A stretch of 60,422 nucleotides of DNA, from assembly GCF_029960665.1 (NCBI RefSeq), contig NZ_JASBRB010000017.1:1-60422 (forward strand), in the 5' to 3' direction. The DNA is from Pseudarthrobacter sp. AL07. GTDB lineage: Bacteria; Actinomycetota; Actinomycetes; Actinomycetales; Micrococcaceae. Numbering within the stretch: the stretch's first letter is position 1; each line of letters opens with the position of its first letter. Shown one piece after another: positions 34,633 through 45,514 of the stretch. Made by a program: the position numbers and the translations under genes. The notes under the pieces were generated by a model, which had not been told where the DNA came from, did no database searches, and saw only the letters and a program-made list of their open reading frames with translations.

Positions 34633-35334
34633 ATGGCAGGGCTGGTGGGGGCGGGGCCGGTGGCGCCAGTGCCGGTCCTGCGTTCCTGCCCTCCCGGCGT
34701 ATCCGAAGGGCAGGACCCGACGGCGGGCCACCAGTCAGTAGTGCTGGGGCCCGCCGAGCTGGCCCGAGCAGCTGCCCTGGCACCCGGCCCGCGGGCCGTT
34801 TTTGTCGCTGGCCGGCGTGCCCTGCGAAGGTTCGCAGCAGAACTGCTGGACGTCCCGGCGTCGGACCTCACCACTCACTTCAGCTGCCCCCGGTGCGGCT
34901 CCGGCCCCGAGCTATCGCACGGCAGGCCGGGTTATACGCTCAGGGGAGAGCCGGTGCCGCTCGCGCTGAGCCTGTCCCGGAGTTCCGGGTGGATCCTGTT
35001 GGGCGCCGTGACGGATCCGGCGGTCGGAGTCCGCATTGGCGTGGACCTGGCGGACCCGTCCGGGATGGCCTTTGACGGGTTCGACGGCGTGGCCCTTACC
35101 GCCGCCGAGCGCGCGGCCCTCGCCGGGCTGGCCGGGCCTCAGCTGCTGCGGGAGCGGGCACGGCTCTGGGCGCGCAAGGAAGCCTGGCTCAAGATGACGG
35201 GCGACGGCCTCGTTACGGACCCGGAAACGCTTGATGTTTTGTCCCGCCCGGAAATCCGGGACCTGGCCGCCGGAGAAGCCGGCCTCCCGCTCAACTTTCG
35301 CGCCGCCGTCGCGGTTTCGCGCACCGGCAGCTAG
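34633..35334 (+). CDS. Sfp-type 4'-phosphopantetheinyl transferase
   Basis: This 233-residue protein belongs to the Sfp/EntD superfamily, which loads phosphopantetheine onto carrier proteins. The metal-binding motif is IGVDLADPSG near residues 137-146 and the catalytic motif is RARLWARKEAWLKMTGDGL near residues 174-192 (WxxKEAxxK). Middle segments such as FSCPRCGSG with a Cys pair are less conserved. The ATG is 12 bp after pheT, and it converges with the M1 peptidase gene. Its likely partner is the T domain of the nearby NRPS-like protein, Ser564. Confidence 0.88.
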   Translation: MAGLVGAGPVAPVPVLRSCPPGVSEGQDPTAGHQSVVLGPAELARAAALAPGPRAVFVAGRRALRRFAAELLDVPASDLTTHFSCPRCGSGPELSHGRPGYTLRGEPVPLALSLSRSSGWILLGAVTDPAVGVRIGVDLADPSGMAFDGFDGVALTAAERAALAGLAGPQLLRERARLWARKEAWLKMTGDGLVTDPETLDVLSRPEIRDLAAGEAGLPLNFRAAVAVSRTGS

Positions 35335-35377
35335 CGACGTTGTTGTCAGCGCACTTGCCCGTCACCGCACTTGCTGG

Positions 35378-36757
35378 TCAGCGCACCGGCAGCGGCGGAA
35401 GGGCGGCCTCGAGCAGCCACGGGTGCAGCAGCGCCTCGGTGTCCAGTCCGGTTGCCCGGTCCGCGGCGAGGATAAAGGCCGCCGTGGACACCGAACCGTG
35501 ACGGTGGGTATCCGTCCAGTCGTGCAAGAGGGCAAAAAATGCCAGGTCGCCGCACCGGATCCGCAGGGCATGCAGGGCCAGGGCTCCGCGCTTGTAGACG
35601 CGGTCATCAAACATCAGCTCCGGCCCGGGGTCGCCCACGATGATGTCCTGGCTGCCGGCGGCCAGCTTCCGCCAGGCTGCGGCGGCCCGGTCCGCAATGG
35701 GCAGGACGCCCGCTTCCTCGGACCAGATCCACTCCGCGTAGCAGGCGAAGCCTTCGTGGAGCCAGATGTCCGCCCAGGATGAGGCCGTGAGAGAGTTCCC
35801 GAACCACTGGTGCGCGAGCTCGTGGGCGATGAGCCGCTGGGATTCCCACTCCTGCGTCAGGTGGTTCCGGCCCAGAATGGACAGCGTCTGCGCTTCAAGC
35901 GGTATTTCCAGCTCGTCTTCGGTCACCACCACGGAATATTCCGGAAACGGGTAGGGCCCGAAGCAGCTGGCAAAGGTGCGCATCATTTCCGGCTGCCTCG
36001 CCAGGCCCTCACGGGCGGCATCGACCAACAGCGCCGGGACGGCGGCGAACTGCGGAACCTGGCCGTCCACGGGGAAGGGAGTCAGGGCGAGGAACTCATA
36101 CCGGCCAATCTGGACCGTGGCAAGGTAGGTGGCCATGGGCTCCGCCTGCTCGTAGACCCAGGTCCCGCGGCTGGCCCTGCTGGTGTGGGAGATCAGCGTC
36201 CCGTTGCACACGGCCCGGTAATTGGCGTCGGTGGTCACACTGATTTTGTAGCTGGCCTTGTCGCCGGCGTGGTCGTTGCAGGGGAACCAGGAGGCGGCGC
36301 CGTTCGGCTGGCCAGCCACCAGGACGCCATCGGTGAGTTCCTCCCAGCCCACCTCGCCCCAGAACCCGCGGCGGGGGGCAGGGTTGCCTTCATAGCGGAT
36401 GTCCAGGGTAAATTCCTCGCCCGCCTGCAGTGCTGCTTCGGGCACAATGACCAGTTGTCCCGCGCGCTGGCTGAATTTCTTTACCCGGCGCCCGCTGAGC
36501 TGGATCTTCGTGGCCCGGAGCCCGGTCAGGTCCAGGACCACGGCCGCCGTCGCATACCGGGTGACGGCGTTGAGGACCGCCCGCCCGCTCAGGCGGTTGC
36601 TGCTGAGCTTGTAGTCAAGGTCCAGTTCGTAGCGGCTGACCCTGTACGCGTTCGTGCCATGGCCCGGCATGTAGGGATCAGGTGCCGAAGCATCCTGCTC
36701 CGATGTGCGGGCGGGGCCGGTATTCGCGGCCGTCGGGCTCGGTACGGGGGAACTCAT
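35378..36757 (-). CDS. M1 family zinc metallopeptidase
   Basis: The 459-residue protein is a gluzincin aminopeptidase. Zinc ligands are in [10 protein letters not shown] near residue 315 and the third ligand Glu is in [12 protein letters not shown] 18 residues later. The N-terminal beta domain ([33 protein letters not shown]) is present; the large C-terminal domain of classic aminopeptidase N is missing, typical of the short actinobacterial type. It lies directly downstream of the Pls-like gene in the same direction, with a 50-bp gap. An M1-type membrane peptidase is reported to degrade epsilon-poly-lysine in Streptomyces albulus, so a degradation or self-protection role is plausible but inferred. 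Confidence 0.9.
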   Translation of the reverse strand: MSSPVPSPTAANTGPARTSEQDASAPDPYMPGHGTNAYRVSRYELDLDYKLSSNRLSGRAVLNAVTRYATAAVVLDLTGLRATKIQLSGRRVKKFSQRAGQLVIVPEAALQAGEEFTLDIRYEGNPAPRRGFWGEVGWEELTDGVLVAGQPNGAASWFPCNDHAGDKASYKISVTTDANYRAVCNGTLISHTSRASRGTWVYEQAEPMATYLATVQIGRYEFLALTPFPVDGQVPQFAAVPALLVDAAREGLARQPEMMRTFASCFGPYPFPEYSVVVTEDELEIPLEAQTLSILGRNHLTQEWESQRLIAHELAHQWFGNSLTASSWADIWLHEGFACYAEWIWSEEAGVLPIADRAAAAWRKLAAGSQDIIVGDPGPELMFDDRVYKRGALALHALRIRCGDLAFFALLHDWTDTHRHGSVSTAAFILAADRATGLDTEALLHPWLLEAALPPLPVR

Positions 36758-36807
36758 AAGACGGTCTTTCCGATCGGCGTAGGGCGGCAGGACACCTGGT
36801 GCGGGGG

Positions 36808-39800
36808 CTACCGTGGCTTTGGAGCGGACGCTGCGGGTCCGCTCCAGGGGCTCACCGGGTTGCCCATCCAGTAGGTCGCGGCTGGAACCGATTCACCCCT
36901 CATCACCAGTGACGCCGGTCCAACGGTTCCGCCGGCTCCGATGCTGGCCTGCGGCAGGATGACACCATGTGGCCCCATGGTTGCACCGTCTTCGAGGGTA
37001 ACAGTGTCCAGGCTCATGACGCGGTCGTGGAACAGGTGCGTCTGGACCACGCAGCCCCGGTTGACGGTGGAGTTCCGCCCAAGGGATACGAGGTCAGCTT
37101 CAGGGAGCCAGTAGCTTTCGCACCACGTGCCGCGGCCGATCCGTGCGCCAAGCGCCCGGAGCCACCAGACCAGGGCCGGCGTCCCGGTGGCTGCACGCGC
37201 GAACCAGGGGGCGCTGACCATTTCGATAAAGGTGTCCACCACCTCGTTGCGCCAGATGAAGGAGCTCCAGAGCGGGTGCTCGCCGGCACGGATCCGTCCC
37301 ACGAGGACCCATTTGGCGACGACGGCGCTGCCCGCGGCCATCGCGCCCGCCAGCAGCATCACGACCCCGCCCAAGGCTGCGGCAATCCCGTAGTTGTATG
37401 CGGCGGCCAGCCAGTCAAAGGCAAGCATCACGCCTGCGGCGATCGCCACAGTGGCCACCACGGGAATGAAACGGCCCAGTTCCCAGAGGCAGCGGGCAAA
37501 CCTGAGCCGCAGCGGCGGCTGGAAGGTACGTGTGTCATCTGAAGCGATGGCGGTACGCCGGAGCCGCACGGGTGGGCTGCCCAGCCATGACGTCCCTGCT
37601 TTGGCCTTGGCCGGGGTGGCCGACAGAACGGCCACGAGTGAGTTCTTGGGGACGTTCCGGCCGGCAGCGGTCATGCCGGAGTTGCCCAGGAAGGAGCGCT
37701 TGCCGATCTTCGCGGGCGCAATCCGCAACCACCCGCCGTCGAGCTCGTAGGAGGCCACCATGGTGTCGTCGGCCAGGAAGGCGCCCTCGCCCACGGTGGT
37801 CATCTTGGGGATGAGCAGGACGGTGGAGGCTTCGACGTTCTTGCCGATCCTGGCACCGAGGAGGCGCAGCCAGACCGGAGTGAAGAGACTGGCATAGATG
37901 GGGAATAGCAGGTCGCGGGCCAGGTCCAGTACGCGTTCCGTGGCCCAGACCTGCCAGCCGATCCGGCTGCGGACGCGATAGTAGCCCTCGGCCAGGCCGA
38001 TCCCGAGCAGCCGGGTGGTGACCAAAATGAGCAGCAGATTGACGACGAACCACACAAGGGCCGCGGGTGCGAGGGCGAGCAGGATCTGCGGCATGGCGGC
38101 GGAGAGCGAAGCGCTGCCCCGGATGAAGCCAAAGGTTACCAGCCCTGCGGCGGCGGCGGAGACGTAGGGGATCAGGGCCAGCACGGCCGAAGCCGCGGCG
38201 AATCCGGCGAACCAGAGCCGGCCAATCAGCCGATGTTCTGCGGGAGTGTCCGGCAGCGAGTGCTTGGCCTTGCCCCGGCGTTCGGCCGGGGACCCGGCAA
38301 CGTGGTGGCCGGCCTTGACCTTGCCGAGGACCGCCGAGCCTGGTTCCACCTGGGCTCCGGCGCCGATGGAAGCGCCGGGCATCAGCGTGCTGCGCGCCCC
38401 TACGCTGGCTCCTGCCCCGATGTGGACGGCTCCGATATGGACGATGTCCCCGTCGATCCACCAACCGGAAAGGTCCACTTCAGGCTCAATGTTGGAGCCA
38501 CTGCCGAGGGAAAGCAATCCGGTAACGGGGGGAAGCGAGTGCAGCTGGACGTTGGTGCCGATCCTGGCGCCCAGCGCCCGGGCGTAGTAGGGGACCCATG
38601 GTGCGCTGGCGAGGCTGATAGCACCTGCGAGGTCCTGGATTTGTTCTGCCAGCCACAGGCGCAGGTGCACGCGCCCTGAGCGCGGGTACGTTCCCGGCTT
38701 CACCTTCCGCAGCAGGATCCGGGCCGCGGCCACGGAAATCAGCATCCGGCCGGCCGGAGAGACGAAGACCAGCCAGGACGCGGCCACCCACCACCAGGAA
38801 ACTGTGGGGGCGGCACTGAAGCCTGCCAAGGCAGCCAGCACGTTATTAGCCGCCATGAGGTAGGTCAGCCAGCGCATCCCCACCAGGATGTGCAGGGGAA
38901 TGCCCATCAGCGTCTGGAAGACCTGGGATTTGAACGCGGTGGGGCGTACAGTCCTGGACGGCGCCGGCCCGGCGGGCACGCCGTCGGGAAGTGTCTGGCG
39001 GGCCGCATCAATCAGGGCCCCGATCCTGGGCGTGGCGTAGATGTCGGCGACCGTGATGGTCGGGTACCGGCTCCTGAGGGCGGAGACCAGCCGGGCAGCG
39101 GAGAGGGAGCCGCCGCCGTAGGCGAAGAAGTCGGCGTCGAGGCTTGATACGGGGCTGCCAAGGACGGCCGTCCACTGTTCGGCGATCCAGGCGGCATCTT
39201 CCGGCAGGTTCAACGGAGCAGCGTCAGCCTCCGCCGCGCCGCTCCCGGTCAACGGCCAGGGCAGGGCATGACGGTCCACTTTGCCGCTGGTTTTCGTCGG
39301 CATGGACTCGACGACGGTCAGCAGCGGAATGAGGGGGGCGGGGAGGCTCGCCGCCAGGAGCTCACGGGCTGCCACCAGATCCAGGTCCGCATCAGCGGCG
39401 GCCAGGTATCCCACCAGGATCTGGTTGCCGGCCGCGGTTGTCTGGACGGCCGCCGCCGCTCCGGCGACGTGGGGGAGGGCCTGCAGGGCAGCGTCAATTT
39501 CGCCCAGTTCGATCCGTCGTCCACCGAGCTTGACCTGTTCGTCCGCACGGCCCATAAAGATCAGGCCGGCGGCTTCGTAGCGGACCAGATCGCCGGAACG
39601 GTAGGCGCGGTCCCAGCCGAAGGACGGCATGGGTGCGTACTTCTCCCGGTCCTTGTCCGGGTCAAGGTAACGGGCCAGCCCGACGCCGCCGATGATCAGC
39701 TCGCCGATGTCCCCTTCGCTGACGGGCAGTCCGTCGGGGTCCACCACGGCCAGGTCCCAGCCGTCCAGCGGCAGCCCGATCCGGACCGGACCGGGACCAC

Positions 39801-40797
39801 CCAGGGGAGCAGCGCAGGCCACGACCGTGGACTCCGTGGGGCCGTAGGTGTTCCATACTTCCCGGCCCGGGATGGCAAGCCGTTCGGCGAGCTCGGGCGG
39901 GCAGGCTTCGCCGCCAAAAATCAGGAGCCGGACACTCTCCAGGGACTCTGCGGGCCAGAGTGCCGCAAGGGTAGGAACAGTGGACACTGCGGTGATGCCG
40001 TGGCTGATGAGCCAGGGGCCAAGGTCCGTTCCCGTCCTGACCAGGGCACGCGGCGCGGGCACCAGGCAGGCGCCATGACGCCAGGCAAGCCACATTTCCT
40101 CGCACGAGGCATCAAAGGCGACCGAAAGCCCTGCCAGTACCCTGTCTTGCGGGCCGAGTGGTTCCTCTTGCAGGAAGATCCGGGCTTCGGCGTCAACAAA
40201 GGCGGCGGCGGAGCGGTGCTGGACCGCGACGCCCTTGGGCGTGCCGGTGGACCCGGAGGTAAAGATCACCCAGGCGTCATCGCCGGGCTCGGCAGCACGG
40301 CTTTCGGCTTCACGGCGCTCGGCAGAATGGTGCTCAGCGACTCGGCCGTCTTCCTTGGGCCGGGAGGCCGTGACAATGACCGCGGCCCCACCGGTGAGGA
40401 CTGTGGCCACGCGTGCCTCGTTGAAGACGAGCCGTGCACGTTCCTCGGGGTCGTCGGCGTCCACGGGCACGTAGGCGGCGCCGATGTGCAGGATCGCGAG
40501 AATCGAGATGTAGAGCTCATTGGTCCCGGACGGAATCCGCACGCCGATCCTGTCGCCGGCGCCCAGTCCGGCGGCCCGGAGCTCCCGCCCTTTGGCCCGG
40601 ACCTCGGCCATCAGGTCCGCGTAGCTCAGGGAGCGTTGGCCGTCGTCGAGCGCCGATGCCTCCGGGAAGCGGGTGGCCGATTCCGCCAGGATGGCCATGA
40701 GTGTCCGCTCGGGAGGGGCCAAGGGCAAACCGGCCAGCTGGGGGCGGTAAAGATCTTCCGGCCGGGATGCCACGACGTTTGACTGATGCTCACTCAC
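36808..40797 (-). CDS. Pls/PosA-type single-module NRPS (epsilon-poly-lysine synthetase-like)
   Basis: The 1329-residue protein has the layout of poly-amino-acid synthetases. An adenylation domain (about 30-515) carries [40 protein letters not shown] and the terminal Lys in TSGKVDR (K506). A carrier domain follows (about 530-600), with the phosphopantetheine Ser in GGGSLS (S564). The C-terminal half alternates transmembrane helices with three soluble left-handed-beta-helix-like domains, each starting ALGARIG, LLGARIG or ALGARIG at about 742, 980 and 1216. No condensation or thioesterase domain exists; the three C domains link monomers in such enzymes. Length is near that of S. albulus Pls. 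Confidence 0.92.
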   Translation of the reverse strand: MSEHQSNVVASRPEDLYRPQLAGLPLAPPERTLMAILAESATRFPEASALDDGQRSLSYADLMAEVRAKGRELRAAGLGAGDRIGVRIPSGTNELYISILAILHIGAAYVPVDADDPEERARLVFNEARVATVLTGGAAVIVTASRPKEDGRVAEHHSAERREAESRAAEPGDDAWVIFTSGSTGTPKGVAVQHRSAAAFVDAEARIFLQEEPLGPQDRVLAGLSVAFDASCEEMWLAWRHGACLVPAPRALVRTGTDLGPWLISHGITAVSTVPTLAALWPAESLESVRLLIFGGEACPPELAERLAIPGREVWNTYGPTESTVVACAAPLGGPGPVRIGLPLDGWDLAVVDPDGLPVSEGDIGELIIGGVGLARYLDPDKDREKYAPMPSFGWDRAYRSGDLVRYEAAGLIFMGRADEQVKLGGRRIELGEIDAALQALPHVAGAAAAVQTTAAGNQILVGYLAAADADLDLVAARELLAASLPAPLIPLLTVVESMPTKTSGKVDRHALPWPLTGSGAAEADAAPLNLPEDAAWIAEQWTAVLGSPVSSLDADFFAYGGGSLSAARLVSALRSRYPTITVADIYATPRIGALIDAARQTLPDGVPAGPAPSRTVRPTAFKSQVFQTLMGIPLHILVGMRWLTYLMAANNVLAALAGFSAAPTVSWWWVAASWLVFVSPAGRMLISVAAARILLRKVKPGTYPRSGRVHLRLWLAEQIQDLAGAISLASAPWVPYYARALGARIGTNVQLHSLPPVTGLLSLGSGSNIEPEVDLSGWWIDGDIVHIGAVHIGAGASVGARSTLMPGASIGAGAQVEPGSAVLGKVKAGHHVAGSPAERRGKAKHSLPDTPAEHRLIGRLWFAGFAAASAVLALIPYVSAAAAGLVTFGFIRGSASLSAAMPQILLALAPAALVWFVVNLLLILVTTRLLGIGLAEGYYRVRSRIGWQVWATERVLDLARDLLFPIYASLFTPVWLRLLGARIGKNVEASTVLLIPKMTTVGEGAFLADDTMVASYELDGGWLRIAPAKIGKRSFLGNSGMTAAGRNVPKNSLVAVLSATPAKAKAGTSWLGSPPVRLRRTAIASDDTRTFQPPLRLRFARCLWELGRFIPVVATVAIAAGVMLAFDWLAAAYNYGIAAALGGVVMLLAGAMAAGSAVVAKWVLVGRIRAGEHPLWSSFIWRNEVVDTFIEMVSAPWFARAATGTPALVWWLRALGARIGRGTWCESYWLPEADLVSLGRNSTVNRGCVVQTHLFHDRVMSLDTVTLEDGATMGPHGVILPQASIGAGGTVGPASLVMRGESVPAATYWMGNPVSPWSGPAASAPKPR

Positions 40798-40883
40798 GGA
40801 CGGATCCTGCCTGAGGAAAGCGAACGGAAGGTGTCCTTGATTGGTTGAAGGTTCATATTCCGTTCATCCGTAAGCAGGCGCCA

Positions 40884-41846
40884 TCAGGGAACCAGCAGGA
40901 CCTTGCCCGTGGTGCGCCTGCCCTCGAGGTCCTCGTGGGCACGTCGCGCCTCGGCAAGGGGGTACGTGGCACCGATCCGGACCAACAGGCGCCCCTTTTC
41001 TGCGGCGGCGAAGATCTCCGCCGACCGCCAGCGACGCTCCTGCTCATTGAGCAGGAAGTGGGCCAGGGACGGGCGGGTCAACGTCAGCGACCCGCCCGCA
41101 TTGAGACGCTGCGGATCCACCGGAGGAACGGCCCCCGAGGCTGCCCCGAACAGGACCAGCGTGCCTCGCGTGCGAAGGCAGGAGAGGGACCCGTCAAAGG
41201 TGTTGCGGCCGACGCCGTCGTACACCACGTCCACGCCCTTCCCGTTGGTGAGTTCGCGGACATGGTGGGGGAAGCCCTCATACCGCAGCACATGGTCGGC
41301 CCCGGCGTCGCGGGCAAGTTCTCCCTTGGCCGCCGAGGAAGCCGTGGTGATGACGCGGGCCCCCCTTTCCTTCAGCAGTTGGATCAGCAGCAGGCCGACG
41401 CCGCCGGCACCGGCGTGCGTCATTACGGTGTGGCCCGGTTCGACCTTGAAGGAGGAATTGATGAGGTAGTGCGCGGTCATGCCTTGGAGCGGCAAGGCAG
41501 CCGCCGTCAGGTCGTCGACGCCATCCGGCACCGGAAGTGCCTTGGCCGCATCGAGCACCGCGTAGCCGGCGTAGCATTTAGTGCCCTCGGCCGTGGCCAC
41601 CCTGGTGCCGACTGCGAAGTTTTCGACGCCCTCGCCGAGCTCCTCTACAGTCCCAGCGGCTTCCGAGCCAGGCGTAAAGGGGAACGGGACCTGGTACATG
41701 CCGCCGCGCTGGTACGTCTCAATGAAATTGACGCCCGTGGCCGCGACTTTGATGAGTAACTGGCCGGGGCCGGGCGTCGGGCGGTCCACCTCGGCGAGCT
41801 CGAGGACTTCCGGACCTCCGGACTGGCGGGCAACGATGGCATGCAT
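40884..41846 (-). CDS. NADPH:quinone oxidoreductase (zinc-independent MDR)
   Basis: The 320-residue product is a medium-chain dehydrogenase/reductase of the quinone reductase group: PTPGPGQLLIKVAATGVNFIETYQRGGMY, FTPGSEAAGTVEELGEGV and the nucleotide-binding HAGAGGVGLLLIQL. The catalytic-zinc cysteine and structural-zinc lobe are absent, as expected. It probably reduces quinones by NADPH. ATG at 41846 follows GGAGAC; the frame extends upstream to 42008 but with no site. The gene lies behind and in line with the Pls-like gene; nothing ties it to that pathway. Confidence 0.93.
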   Translation of the reverse strand: MHAIVARQSGGPEVLELAEVDRPTPGPGQLLIKVAATGVNFIETYQRGGMYQVPFPFTPGSEAAGTVEELGEGVENFAVGTRVATAEGTKCYAGYAVLDAAKALPVPDGVDDLTAAALPLQGMTAHYLINSSFKVEPGHTVMTHAGAGGVGLLLIQLLKERGARVITTASSAAKGELARDAGADHVLRYEGFPHHVRELTNGKGVDVVYDGVGRNTFDGSLSCLRTRGTLVLFGAASGAVPPVDPQRLNAGGSLTLTRPSLAHFLLNEQERRWRSAEIFAAAEKGRLLVRIGATYPLAEARRAHEDLEGRRTTGKVLLVP

Positions 41847-42009
41847 AAAGGGTCTCCTCTCCGGGCGGGGATTTCCCGCAGCCGGTGTCTCTGACCATCC
41901 TAGGGATACCGCTACCGACGACGAAGCGACGGCCGGTAGCCGGCCGTCGCTTCGGGACATAAGGAGGGAAGGGCAATGCGGGGGAGTCGCGTGACTCGGG
42001 GTGTGCATG

Positions 42010-43101
42010 CTAGAACCGCCGGGTCACCGTTGCCATGGGGCACTCGAAGTGGCGTCCTGCGGCAAGGCCCACGTCGTTGAGGTAGCGGACGATGATGCCG
42101 TAGGACTGCAGCAGCGTGGTCTCCGTGTAGGGCACCTGGTGCTTCTTGCAGTACTCGCGGACGATCTTGGCAGCCTTGTCCAGCTGGGGGCGCGCCATGT
42201 CCGGGAAGAGGTGGTGCTCGGCCTGGCGGTTCAGGCCCCCGAGCAGGATGTCCATAAACCGGCCGCCGGAGATGTTCCGTGAGGTCAGGACCTGGCGGCT
42301 GAAGAAGTCCACGCGGCTGTCCGCGGGCAGGACCGGCATGCCCTTGTGGTTCGGTGCGAAGGAAGCGCCCATGTAGAAACCGAAGACGGCAAGCTGCACG
42401 CCAATGAAGGCGAACGCCATTCCCAGCGGAAGGAATGTAAAGGCGAGCGCGGGGAGGAGACTGAGCCGGACCAGCAAAATGGGAAGCTCTACCCAGCGGT
42501 GCGTCACCTTGGCCCGGCGGAACACGAACTTCACGGAATCGATCTGCAGACCCAGTCCAACAAGGAACAGCAACGGGAAGAAGAACCAACCCTGCTTGCG
42601 GGTCAGGAATGAAAACCGGCCCTGCCGCGTGGCGGCACCTTCGGTGTGGAAGGCGATGGCCCCGGTGGCAATGTCCGGATCCTTGGAAATGACGTTGGGG
42701 TGGTTGTGGTGGGCGCCGTGCTTCTGCTCCCACCAGGAGTAGCTCATCCCTGCCACCGAGGTGGCCAGGATCCGGGCGGTCCAGTCGTTGGCCCGGCGCG
42801 ACGCGAAGATCTGGCGGTGCCCGGCCTCGTGGGCCAGGAAACTGAGCTGAGTGCAAAGAACTCCGACTGCCGCGGCAATGAGGAGCTGGAACCAGCTGTC
42901 GCCGATCAGGGCGAAGCCCAACCACGTAGCGGCCATCAGGAGGACCAAGCTGGCAAAGAGCGTGACGTAGAAACCGACGCGCCGTTCCAGCAAGCCTTCG
43001 GCCTTAACGCTTTTCAATAGCTCCGAATAGCTCAGGACAACGGCGTTGGGCTGCCGGACACGCGATTTAGGGCGCTCTGACATGGGGAAGGTGGTGGTCA
43101 T
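42010..43101 (-). CDS. membrane fatty acid desaturase
   Basis: The 363-residue integral membrane protein has the three histidine boxes of acyl desaturases: HEAGHRQ near residue 103, [10 protein letters not shown] near residue 138 and [11 protein letters not shown] near residue 300. It binds a di-iron centre and introduces a double bond into acyl chains, in line with membrane fluidity control. Four or more hydrophobic helices surround the boxes. The start is uncertain: ATGs at 43101 and 43083 are both possible, and the frame extends to 43146. It is divergent from argC. Confidence 0.9.
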   Translation of the reverse strand: MTTTFPMSERPKSRVRQPNAVVLSYSELLKSVKAEGLLERRVGFYVTLFASLVLLMAATWLGFALIGDSWFQLLIAAAVGVLCTQLSFLAHEAGHRQIFASRRANDWTARILATSVAGMSYSWWEQKHGAHHNHPNVISKDPDIATGAIAFHTEGAATRQGRFSFLTRKQGWFFFPLLFLVGLGLQIDSVKFVFRRAKVTHRWVELPILLVRLSLLPALAFTFLPLGMAFAFIGVQLAVFGFYMGASFAPNHKGMPVLPADSRVDFFSRQVLTSRNISGGRFMDILLGGLNRQAEHHLFPDMARPQLDKAAKIVREYCKKHQVPYTETTLLQSYGIIVRYLNDVGLAAGRHFECPMATVTRRF

Positions 43102-43224
43102 GGAGCCGGGCCTCGTAACTGTTTGGGGCAACGCTGCAGCCGACATTCGGACTGCACGGTCAGGATCACCCTCATCCCAGCCTACGCCTGCCTGTCCAGC
43201 GGGACTCGGACTCGACGGAACATC

Positions 43225-43262
43225 CTATGCATAAATATCGGGCACACTGAATATTTTTGCTG
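43225..43262 (+). promoter_or_regulatory. putative ARG boxes (ArgR operator) before argC
   Basis: CTATGCATAAATAT at 43225-43238 and CTGAATATTTTTGC at 43247-43260 are AT-rich imperfect dyads resembling ARG boxes, separated by about one helical turn of 8 bp, 14-51 bp before the argC start. The argR gene is in the same operon, so autoregulation of the operon by arginine is expected. Confidence 0.6.
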
Positions 43263-43275
43263 TAAGATTCAGGGC

Positions 43276-44307
43276 ATGACTATTTCTGTTGCCGTCTCCG
43301 GAGCCAGCGGCTATGCCGGGGGAGAAGTCCTGCGCCTCCTGGCGGGGCATCCGGACGTGACCATCGGTGCCATCACCGCGCACAGCAATGCAGGCTCCCG
43401 TCTCGGTGAACTGCAGCCGCATCTGCACGGACTGGCCAGCCGCATCCTGGAAGACACCACGGTGGAGAATCTTTCCGGCCACGATGTGGTGTTCCTGGCG
43501 CTCCCACATGGCGCTTCGGCCGAGATCGCGGCCCAGCTTCCGGAAGGCACCGTAGTGATCGACGCCGGCGCAGATCACCGCCTCGACGATCCGGCCGCGT
43601 GGGAAAAGTTCTACGGCTCGGCCCACGCCGGGACGTGGCCCTACGGCCTGCCGGAGCTCCCCGGCCAGCGCGAAGCCCTTAAAGGCGCCACCCGGATCGC
43701 CGTCCCGGGCTGCTACCCGACCTCGGCCCTCCTGGCACTGACGCCCGGGTTCGCCGCCAAGCTGCTCCAGCCCGACGACGTCGTGATCGTTTCCGCCTCC
43801 GGCACCTCGGGTGCGGGCAAGGCCGCGAAGGTGAACCTCATCGGTTCTGAGGTGATGGGCTCCATGAGCCCCTACGGCGTGGGTGGCGGCCACCGCCACA
43901 CCCCCGAGATTGAGCAGGGGCTTTCTAACGCTGCCGGCGAGAGAGTCACGGTGTCCTTCACTCCGACGCTCGCGCCTATGAGCCGCGGCATCCTTACCAC
44001 CGCCACGGCGAAGATCAAGCCCGGCACCACTGCGGCGGACCTCCGCCAGGCGTGGTCGGATGCCTACGACGACGAACCGTTTGTCCACCTCCTGCCTGAC
44101 GGGCAATGGCCCGCCACCAAATCGGTCCAGGGCTCCAACCACGCCGCCATGCAACTGGCATTGGACGAACACACCGGCCGCGTGATTGTGACGTGCGTCA
44201 TTGATAACCTCACCAAGGGGACTGCCGGCGGCGCCGTGCAGTCCATGAATATTGCGCTTGGCCTGGCGGAAACCGCCGGCCTCAACCTGCAGGGAGTTGC
44301 ACCGTGA
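43276..44307 (+). CDS. argC: N-acetyl-gamma-glutamyl-phosphate reductase
   Basis: ArgC reduces N-acetylglutamyl phosphate with NADPH, the third step of arginine synthesis. The NADP-binding start is [23 protein letters not shown], the catalytic Cys is in [13 protein letters not shown] near residue 146, and [16 protein letters not shown] carries the active His. ATG at 43276 is chosen since it follows AGGG and the ARG boxes; an open frame upstream to 43123 is not supported. Length is 343 residues. It overlaps argJ by 4 bp. Confidence 0.97.
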   Translation: MTISVAVSGASGYAGGEVLRLLAGHPDVTIGAITAHSNAGSRLGELQPHLHGLASRILEDTTVENLSGHDVVFLALPHGASAEIAAQLPEGTVVIDAGADHRLDDPAAWEKFYGSAHAGTWPYGLPELPGQREALKGATRIAVPGCYPTSALLALTPGFAAKLLQPDDVVIVSASGTSGAGKAAKVNLIGSEVMGSMSPYGVGGGHRHTPEIEQGLSNAAGERVTVSFTPTLAPMSRGILTTATAKIKPGTTAADLRQAWSDAYDDEPFVHLLPDGQWPATKSVQGSNHAAMQLALDEHTGRVIVTCVIDNLTKGTAGGAVQSMNIALGLAETAGLNLQGVAP

Positions 44308-45470
44308 CCGTTACCGCCCCCCTGGGATTCCGCGCCGCAGGCGTCACCGCCGGCCTGAAGACCTCCGGCAAGCCGGACTTCGCCCTGGTGGTCAACGACG
44401 GCCCGACCAAGGCCGCCGCCGCCGTTTTTACCAGCAACCGGGTAGCCGCGGCTCCCGTCCACTGGTCCCGCCAGGTGGTCTCGGACGGCCGTGTGGACGC
44501 CGTGGTCCTCAACTCCGGCGGTGCCAACGCCTGTACCGGTCCCCAGGGGTTCCAGAACACCCACAGCACGGCCGAAAAAGTGGCCGCTGTCCTGGGCATC
44601 TCGGCGACGGACGTTTTTGTCTGTTCCACCGGCCTGATCGGCGAACAGCTGCCCATGGACAAGATCCTCCCGGGCGTCGAAGCTGCCTCGGCCGCGTTGA
44701 GCACGGACGGCGGGCCGGCAGCGGCCACCGCCATCATGACCACAGACTCGGTGCCCAAGTCCGCGCTGTTCATCGGCACGGACGCCGACGGCCAGGAGTT
44801 CACCATCGGCGGCATCGCCAAGGGCGCCGGTATGCTGGCGCCGGGCCTGGCCACCATGCTGGTGGTCCTCACTACTGACGCCGACGTCGAAGCGGAAATG
44901 CTCGACGTCGTCCTCCGCGATGCCACGCGCGTCACCTTCGACCGGGCTGATTCGGACGGCTGCATGTCCACCAACGACACCGTGGTACTGCTGGCTTCCG
45001 GCGCATCCGGCGCCGTCCCGTCCGCCGAAGCCTTTGGTGCCGGGCTGACCCAGGTGTGCGCCGAACTGGCACGCAAGCTGATCGGGGATGCCGAAGGCGC
45101 CAGCCATGACATCGCCATCCGCACGTTCAACGCGGCCAGCGAGCGGGACGCCGAAACCGTCAGCCGCTCGGTGGCCCGGTCCAACCTGTTCAAAGCAGCC
45201 ATCTTTGGCAAGGACCCAAACTGGGGCCGCGTGCTGTCCGCCGTGGGCACCACGGATGCCGTGTTCGAACCGGATCAGCTCAATGTCGCCATCAACGGCA
45301 TCCAGATCTGCCGCAACGGAAGCATCGGCGACGACCGCAACCTGGTGGACCTGGAACCCCGCGAAGTTCTGGTGGAAATCGACCTGCAGTCCGGTGCCGC
45401 CGAAGCCACCATCTGGACCAACGACCTTACCCACGACTACGTCCACGAGAACAGCGCCTACTCCAGCTGA
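44304..45470 (+). CDS. argJ: bifunctional ornithine acetyltransferase/N-acetylglutamate synthase
   Basis: ArgJ moves the acetyl group from N-acetylornithine to glutamate, recycling it in the cyclic arginine pathway. It is made as a precursor cut by itself into two subunits; the cleavage-site Thr is in [15 protein letters not shown] near residue 185. The N-terminal [16 protein letters not shown] and C-terminal [14 protein letters not shown] are typical. The start is GTG at 44304, overlapping argC by GTGA. With 388 residues, the length is normal. Confidence 0.97.
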   Translation: MTVTAPLGFRAAGVTAGLKTSGKPDFALVVNDGPTKAAAAVFTSNRVAAAPVHWSRQVVSDGRVDAVVLNSGGANACTGPQGFQNTHSTAEKVAAVLGISATDVFVCSTGLIGEQLPMDKILPGVEAASAALSTDGGPAAATAIMTTDSVPKSALFIGTDADGQEFTIGGIAKGAGMLAPGLATMLVVLTTDADVEAEMLDVVLRDATRVTFDRADSDGCMSTNDTVVLLASGASGAVPSAEAFGAGLTQVCAELARKLIGDAEGASHDIAIRTFNAASERDAETVSRSVARSNLFKAAIFGKDPNWGRVLSAVGTTDAVFEPDQLNVAINGIQICRNGSIGDDRNLVDLEPREVLVEIDLQSGAAEATIWTNDLTHDYVHENSAYSS

Positions 45471-45514
45471 TCCTCACGCCTGATCCCACCAGCAACCCTG
45501 GAGATACTGCACGC

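Noticed and set aside
39268..40782. 504-residue plus-strand frame
   Set aside because: It lies entirely opposite the adenylation domain of the Pls-like gene, which has clear motifs.
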